In this document: in pieces, positions 20,828 through 24,494 of the stretch
How positions within the stretch are numbered: position 1 is the first letter of the stretch
How the letters are laid out: each line of letters begins with the position of its first letter
Source of the DNA: Methanosarcinales archaeon
GTDB taxonomy: Archaea; Halobacteriota; Methanosarcinia; Methanosarcinales; Methanogasteraceae
Length of the DNA: 24,494 nucleotides
Assembly (NCBI GenBank): GCA_030672605.1
Contig: DAOVGE010000215.1
Coordinates: 1-24,494 of the forward strand
Reading direction: 5' to 3'
Program-made: the position numbers and the translations under genes
The notes under the pieces: generated by a model
Databases searched by the model: none
The model's input: the letters and a program-made list of their open reading frames with translations, nothing else
What the model was told of the DNA's origin: nothing

Positions 20828-22830
20828 GAACGGCTGTATTTTTGCCGGTTATGGCGATCGTTCTACTCTTTATGCTATTTGCGCTCGTTCCGACTGCACA
20901 CGCAGACCTCTCTGTAACCGGCGCATCATGCGATGTCACACTTGATGCGCGCCACGGGGATGCGAAAGCGCAGACGGCAACGGCAAAGATTCATATCAGT
21001 AATGGAGTCGGTGAGGAGATGGTTACCGTAAGTGCTCCAAGCCCCCCGACTGGCATAACCATCAGCATATCCAGTTCCGATTCGTCATTTACATTACCTG
21101 CGAACACATCGAAGGATGTTCAAGTCAGTGTGACGGTGGCAGGAGATGTTTCAGAAGGAACGCATACTGTAACGATCAGTGTGAACGGTGCAGAGCACAA
21201 CACAGCCACAATCACAATTAACGTTGACCGCTGGATTCCGGCACACCTTGCTCCACTTGCAAACATCAATATAAAAGACCCGGTCGTCTTTAACAAGCCG
21301 AGAAAAGAGATGGAATCGACCGGCTTCAAAGCAGAAAGCAAGTTTCAGATCGCAAACGATGGTGATCTCGCGATGACAATCAAGAGCGTTGCGCCGTACG
21401 GAACTCCCGAGGCTGGAATGACGTTCAACGTGAATTATCCTTCCAAAATCTCAAATCAAAGTGCTGATACTGCCACACTGACGATCACCATACCCGTGTC
21501 AGCGCCAGAGGGCGAGCATCAGGGCAAACTGCGCATCGATTGTGGAAAAGCCGGGTTGCAGACAATAACCGTTGCGGTAACGGTTGAACATGCCGTTAAA
21601 TTCGAGATGTCGGCATACCCTTCCGATTTCGGGCGGGTGGACGTCTTGAAATCCACACCTCTCACGATATCACTGGAGGAGACTCTCGGATACAAAGACA
21701 TCTCCTCGGTTAAGGTCAGGCGTGACGAGACCCCGACGGGCGACGGGAAGGATGACTGGATGTCTGTTGACCTGCCAGCCTCGGTCATATCGAAAGGGGG
21801 CTCAGTGCCGCTCACCTTCACACTCCGATTCCGCGGAGAGACGATCGTCGGCAAGACGTACAGATGGGACTATTATCTGTCGCACAGCGCAGGAAATGCG
21901 ACAATCACGCTCAGGGCGACCGCAACGCCGATTGATATCGAAGAGACAAAGAATATGCTGCAGACGCTGGAGGGGTCCGACAATTCAGAGATATCAAGTA
22001 TCGCGGGCAAGGCTTCCGGTATGCTGTCATCGGGAAGCGCGGGGAGCGCTGACGAATGGGCTGCAATTGCAAGCATCTCGCAGGCATCCGTTACATTCCT
22101 CGAGGCAATGGATCGTGCTCTGGGGCGAATCAGTGAAGATGACCACGGAGGTGCATTAAACGACCTATTGATCGCAAGAATCGCTGTTGACACCATGCAG
22201 AAGAGCGCAAAGACCAAATCGCAGACCGCAATCTGTACAGCGTCGAACAATTTCGTCGGCGGCGCATTACAGAAAGAGTCCGCGCACTTCGAGGCGATGG
22301 CATCGGGTGCAAACGACGATCGCACACGAATCGTTGCACACAGATATGTTGCAACCACTTATGGACTTCTGAACGAGCCCGAAAAGAGCGAAAAATCACG
22401 TGAAACCGCAGAAGAGTACATATCCGCATACAACCAGAAGATCGAGAGCGCAAACGACCGTTATGTTGATTCCGAGGATGCGATCAGACGTGCATCCGAT
22501 GATCTGTACCGGTGGGGCGATGTGAAACTGCTGGTCAACCCGTTTGTCTACGACTCAACATCAGACCGGTACAAATTTGCAATAAATGAGACCAATACCG
22601 CCGCAGAGGAATATAAGCTGGCGGGTGAGTCCGATTTGTGTAACACAACCGCCAGTCGTGCGGATGAACTCCGGATGCAGTGGCTCTTTCTGTTGAGCCA
22701 GTTTCTCATGCTGATGGTCGGATACATCCTCCTCTTCGCGGGCGCAGTGATCTGGTGCGTGCTTGCATTTATGGCGTTCACAGCAGATTCGAGGGAGGAG
22801 GAGTTCGGGGACGTGGTGCTTTTGAGTTGA
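20824..22830 (+). CDS. Large exported membrane protein with Ig-like domains and C-terminal anchor
   Basis: A 668-residue protein. Signal peptide 1-27 ends in AHA. About 29-375 holds roughly three beta-rich Ig/NEW3-like domains, shown by repeated V-S/T-V-x-V strands and phrases such as PANTSKDVQVSVTV and APEGEHQGKLRI. About 380-615 is a charged helical region (alanine/serine/glutamate rich). One membrane helix at about 620-652 precedes an acidic cytoplasmic tail (TADSREEEFGDVVLLS). The layout resembles archaeal COG1470-type surface proteins in the N-terminal half. It overlaps the 322-residue gene by 4 nt (ATGA). Its last 53 nt overlap the end of the MATE gene on the other strand. Function unknown; a cell-surface or envelope complex with its partner and the divergent tubulin-like protein is inferred. 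Confidence 0.88.
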   Translation: MRTAVFLPVMAIVLLFMLFALVPTAHADLSVTGASCDVTLDARHGDAKAQTATAKIHISNGVGEEMVTVSAPSPPTGITISISSSDSSFTLPANTSKDVQVSVTVAGDVSEGTHTVTISVNGAEHNTATITINVDRWIPAHLAPLANINIKDPVVFNKPRKEMESTGFKAESKFQIANDGDLAMTIKSVAPYGTPEAGMTFNVNYPSKISNQSADTATLTITIPVSAPEGEHQGKLRIDCGKAGLQTITVAVTVEHAVKFEMSAYPSDFGRVDVLKSTPLTISLEETLGYKDISSVKVRRDETPTGDGKDDWMSVDLPASVISKGGSVPLTFTLRFRGETIVGKTYRWDYYLSHSAGNATITLRATATPIDIEETKNMLQTLEGSDNSEISSIAGKASGMLSSGSAGSADEWAAIASISQASVTFLEAMDRALGRISEDDHGGALNDLLIARIAVDTMQKSAKTKSQTAICTASNNFVGGALQKESAHFEAMASGANDDRTRIVAHRYVATTYGLLNEPEKSEKSRETAEEYISAYNQKIESANDRYVDSEDAIRRASDDLYRWGDVKLLVNPFVYDSTSDRYKFAINETNTAAEEYKLAGESDLCNTTASRADELRMQWLFLLSQFLMLMVGYILLFAGAVIWCVLAFMAFTADSREEEFGDVVLLS

Positions 22831-24199
22831 TGAGCCGCCTGATGTAGAGTCTTGCCCATGCAAATGCCACAGCCGAACCGATGGTATTTGCCACAACCAG
22901 TCCCCACCAGATGCCGTTAAGTCCCATACCAAGGTTAAAAGCGAGCAGAAATGAACATAACGGTGTTAAAATGATCGTGCGCAGGACTGTGACAATCAGG
23001 GCGTTTACCCCCTTCCCCGTGCCCTGAAAAAGCGAGGAAGAGAGCATGCCATACGGCACGGTCACGTAGAAGAGGCTTGCGACCCTGAGAAAGATTATCA
23101 GATCGGGTGCGATATGCGCTGCCCCCTCCGTATATGTGAAGACCGCAGCTATCTGTGGTGCGAAGATGAATGTTACCGCTGCTATCACCGCCTCTATTGA
23201 AAAACCGATCTTTGTCGCATAGCGATGGGCGATGTTCGCCTTCTCAAAAGAGTGTTTTCCGAAAGCAGCTCCGGTTACCGATACAACAGCTGTTGCAATT
23301 CCCACGAGCGGTAATGTTGCTATCGAGACCACCCGCCATCCCGTTGTATAGACCGCCACCCCATCGGTATTGCCCACCATAACGATTATTGCGTTCATTA
23401 TCAGAAGTGTGAACGTCATTGCGAGCTGCATAACCGCTGCCGGCACGCCGACTCCAAAGATATCCCTAACAATCGATTTATCGAATCTGAAACCTCTGAA
23501 TTTGAATGATACGTATGTATTCTTCTTGAAGAGCATCCAGTTAAGCATGAGAATCGATGAAACTGCGAGTGATGCAATTGTAGCCCATGCAGCTCCTGAG
23601 ATTCCCATTTCAAAGGTGTAGATGAAGATTGGGTCCAGCACGATGTTCATGCTCGCACCAAGCACCATCGCATACATGGCTCGCCTTGAGTCGCCCTCTG
23701 CCCGCAGTATGGCGTTTGCGGTGTTTGTGAAGAATATGAAGATGCTGCCGGCAAAGATTATCTGTGCGTAAGCGACAGCCAGGTCTACCGTCTTTCCGGC
23801 ACCGATCTTAACGAACAACTCCTCTGCACAGAAAAATAGCGGTATTGTGAAGAGAACTGCGGTTAAGAGCATTATTGTAATTGTGTGAACCGCTACGTTG
23901 TCTGCGCCCTTCTTATCCTGTGAACCGATCCTGCGAGATATGGCAGAGCCACCTCCGATGCCCAGCCCGTTGGAGAGTGCCATCGCCGCAAAAAAGAACG
24001 GGAATGCGAAACCAATCGCAGCAAGAGCGTCTGCGCCGAGACCTGCGACCCAGACTGCATCAACGAGGTTGTAGAGCGTCTGCACCGACATGGCAACGAT
24101 CATCGGCAGCGAAAGTTTCAGGATAGCCCGCTCAGGATCGCCAAGAAGTATTTTAATTCCGTTGGAGTCATTTTTTCTGCCATTGCCGCTATCTTCCAT
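22778..24199 (-). CDS. MATE-family multidrug/metabolite efflux transporter
   Basis: A 473-residue integral membrane protein with about 12 hydrophobic segments, the MATE (NorM/DinF-like) plan. It begins GDPERAILKLSLPMIVAMSV and then TLYNLVDAVWVAGLGADALAAIG, the conserved TM1-TM2 region, followed by GLGIGGGSAISRRIG. The internal repeat of the fold shows again as GVGVPAAVMQLAMTFTLLIMN near the middle. Such carriers export cationic compounds with Na+ or H+. The frame is open to 24448, but ATG 24199 with a CAGG motif just upstream gives the normal N-terminus. The last 15 residues (SKAPRPRTPPPSNLL) are low-complexity and lie in the 53-nt overlap with the convergent gene, so the end may have drifted past an older stop. 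Confidence 0.93.
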   Translation of the reverse strand: MEDSGNGRKNDSNGIKILLGDPERAILKLSLPMIVAMSVQTLYNLVDAVWVAGLGADALAAIGFAFPFFFAAMALSNGLGIGGGSAISRRIGSQDKKGADNVAVHTITIMLLTAVLFTIPLFFCAEELFVKIGAGKTVDLAVAYAQIIFAGSIFIFFTNTANAILRAEGDSRRAMYAMVLGASMNIVLDPIFIYTFEMGISGAAWATIASLAVSSILMLNWMLFKKNTYVSFKFRGFRFDKSIVRDIFGVGVPAAVMQLAMTFTLLIMNAIIVMVGNTDGVAVYTTGWRVVSIATLPLVGIATAVVSVTGAAFGKHSFEKANIAHRYATKIGFSIEAVIAAVTFIFAPQIAAVFTYTEGAAHIAPDLIIFLRVASLFYVTVPYGMLSSSLFQGTGKGVNALIVTVLRTIILTPLCSFLLAFNLGMGLNGIWWGLVVANTIGSAVAFAWARLYIRRLINSKAPRPRTPPPSNLL

Positions 24200-24259
24200 C
24201 CTGTTTAACTCTCGTGGGGCAGGTACTAAAAGTTTATCAGCTGAATGCCGAGTGTCGCC

Positions 24260-24493
24260 ATGAATCACTTTCGCGGGTCTCGGTATCACTACAAGGCGTT
24301 GTACGAAATGGCGTTGGCAAAGCTCGGAGTTCTCTACAGGGCGTTTTTGTGTACTCCGCGCTACATAATATCGGAGACTGTGGATCATGGGGTGGTGACA
24401 TTGGGCTTTGCAAGTGGGTCTGGAGAGATACTTCTTGCATATCGGCACGAACAGAGAATAAAGAGGGAATGGATGGTGTCTGACAACGGCTGA
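24260..24493 (+). CDS. Doubtful small ORF at the right edge
   Basis: A 77-codon open frame ending in TGA at 24491-24493, divergent from the MATE gene. An alternative ATG lies at 24245. The translation (MNHFRGSRYHYKALYEMALA at the start) has plausible amino-acid composition, but there is no recognised motif and only a weak GAG upstream. Overlapping open frames exist on the other strand. It may be a small unknown gene or non-coding. Confidence 0.3.
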   Translation: MNHFRGSRYHYKALYEMALAKLGVLYRAFLCTPRYIISETVDHGVVTLGFASGSGEILLAYRHEQRIKREWMVSDNG

Positions 24494-24494
24494 G

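Noticed and set aside
24200..24448. 83-residue N-terminal extension of the MATE protein
   Set aside because: MATE proteins begin just before the first membrane helix; ATG 24199 fits and the extension is not membrane- or family-like.

Overview
The window looks like chromosomal DNA of a euryarchaeon, most likely from the methanogen/ANME side of the phylum. The archaeal markers are a Rpo7 - Spt4 - GTP-dependent dephospho-CoA kinase - S24e - S27ae cluster, diphthamide synthase Dph2, an AK6/Fap7-type adenylate kinase, archaeal SecD/SecF, a RecJ-like DHH nuclease, an AlaX editing protein, and a split isopropylmalate isomerase/homoaconitase. Shine-Dalgarno-like GGAG/GGAGG motifs and ATGA or TAATG overlaps are common. 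No rRNA, tRNA or CRISPR array was found. The exact taxon cannot be fixed from this stretch.

Layout, left to right. (1) 1-396, minus: start of a GspF/TadC-type membrane protein of an archaeal type IV pilus or secretion system, cut by the window edge. (2) 699-2472, plus: leuC-leuD-like pair. (3) 2473-3027: about 550 bp without a gene, full of degenerate palindromic repeats. (4) 3028-4999, plus: an AT-rich two-gene cassette, an OLD/ABC-type ATPase followed by a small PD-(D/E)xK-like protein. (5) 10684 down to 5125, minus: a tightly packed run prs - secF - secD - recJ-like - alaX. (6) 10814-13102, plus: information-processing operon rpo7 - spt4 - dephospho-CoA kinase - rps24e - rps27ae, ending in an unknown exported protein. 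(7) 13103-13750: a second repeat-filled gap holding a near copy of the repeat at 505-657. (8) 19808 down to 13751, minus: divergent tubulin/FtsZ-like protein - zinc-ribbon protein - dph2 - a second ATPase/PD-(D/E)xK-like cassette - uncharacterised protein - AK6 kinase. (9) 19859-22830, plus: two exported, membrane-anchored proteins divergent from the tubulin-like gene. (10) 24199 down to 22778, minus: a MATE-family transporter whose 3' end overlaps the preceding gene convergently. (11) A doubtful small ORF at the right edge.

Two parts look most novel. First, there are two strongly diverged copies of one two-gene design within 14 kb: an ATPase with a single N-terminal Walker A and a C-terminal ABC-type Walker B/H-loop, followed at once by a 156-197 residue protein carrying a D...ExK nuclease-like signature. 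Both are AT-rich relative to their housekeeping neighbours, and the organisation resembles two-gene ATPase/nuclease defence systems. Second, a degenerate tubulin/FtsZ-superfamily protein faces a pair of exported single-pass membrane proteins. A palindromic CATATATG box lies exactly midway between the two start codons, 21 nt from each, suggesting one co-regulated membrane-associated cytoskeletal system.
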